Shown one piece after another: positions 6,293 to 6,329 of a stretch of DNA of 6,329 nt. Numbering within the stretch: the first letter of the stretch is position 1; each line of letters begins with the position of its first letter. The stretch lies in assembly GCA_030536565.1 (NCBI GenBank), contig JAUNPT010000120.1, positions 1 through 6,329 of the forward strand, read 5' to 3'. The notes beneath the pieces were generated by a model. It did not search any database and was not told the DNA's origin. It was given only the letters and a program-made list of their open reading frames with translations. The stretch comes from Eubacteriales bacterium. Lineage in GTDB: Bacteria; Bacillota; Clostridia; Lachnospirales; Lachnospiraceae. Both the position numbers and the translations under genes were made by a program.

Positions 6293-6329
6293 CTATATGT
6301 AGTAATAATTTATTTTTTTCATCATATTC

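Noticed and set aside
6227..6329. Plus-strand open frame from the ATG at 6227 running off the right edge (begins MRPSQNHKKGYRHIITYL)
   Set aside because: No ribosome binding site precedes it, it lies across the promoter of the DUF2971 gene, and 34 codons without a stop can occur by chance.

Overview
The window looks like chromosomal DNA from a low-GC Gram-positive bacterium, most likely a gut clostridium of the Lachnospiraceae type. This rests on AT-rich codon choice, strong AGGAG-type ribosome binding sites, a TTG start behind a near-perfect Shine-Dalgarno sequence, and the gene families present. The taxonomic call is inference. No RNA genes, insertion sequences, CRISPR arrays or convincing terminators are visible.

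Layout: five of the six genes are on the minus strand. Read in the direction of transcription (right to left), 6177-5257 encodes a DUF2971-family protein with its own extended -10 promoter. Next comes a 58-residue zinc-ribbon protein on the plus strand (5059-5235), convergent with the DUF2971 gene and divergent from what follows. Then come an SGNH-hydrolase-like membrane-anchored protein (4982-3993) and, 4 bp later, an MBOAT O-acyltransferase (3988-2429). After a 104-bp gap that holds a plausible promoter there is a eukaryote-like UDP-sugar pyrophosphorylase (2324-1083). The last gene, 38 bp further on, is a sigma-factor-like protein with a transmembrane anchor and a Thr/Ser/Gly/Glu-rich tail, cut by the left edge of the window (1044-1).

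How they may work together: the SGNH protein and the MBOAT protein form a classic pair for O-acylating a sugar polymer outside the membrane (compare AlgI with AlgJ/AlgX, or DltB with DltD). The pyrophosphorylase would make a UDP-(amino)sugar precursor. The sigma-like protein appears to join an ECF-type sigma fold on the cytoplasmic side to an extracellular stalk in one chain, which makes it the most unusual item here. A common role in envelope glycan synthesis and sensing is a hypothesis from gene order, not something shown. The DUF2971 and zinc-ribbon genes look functionally separate.
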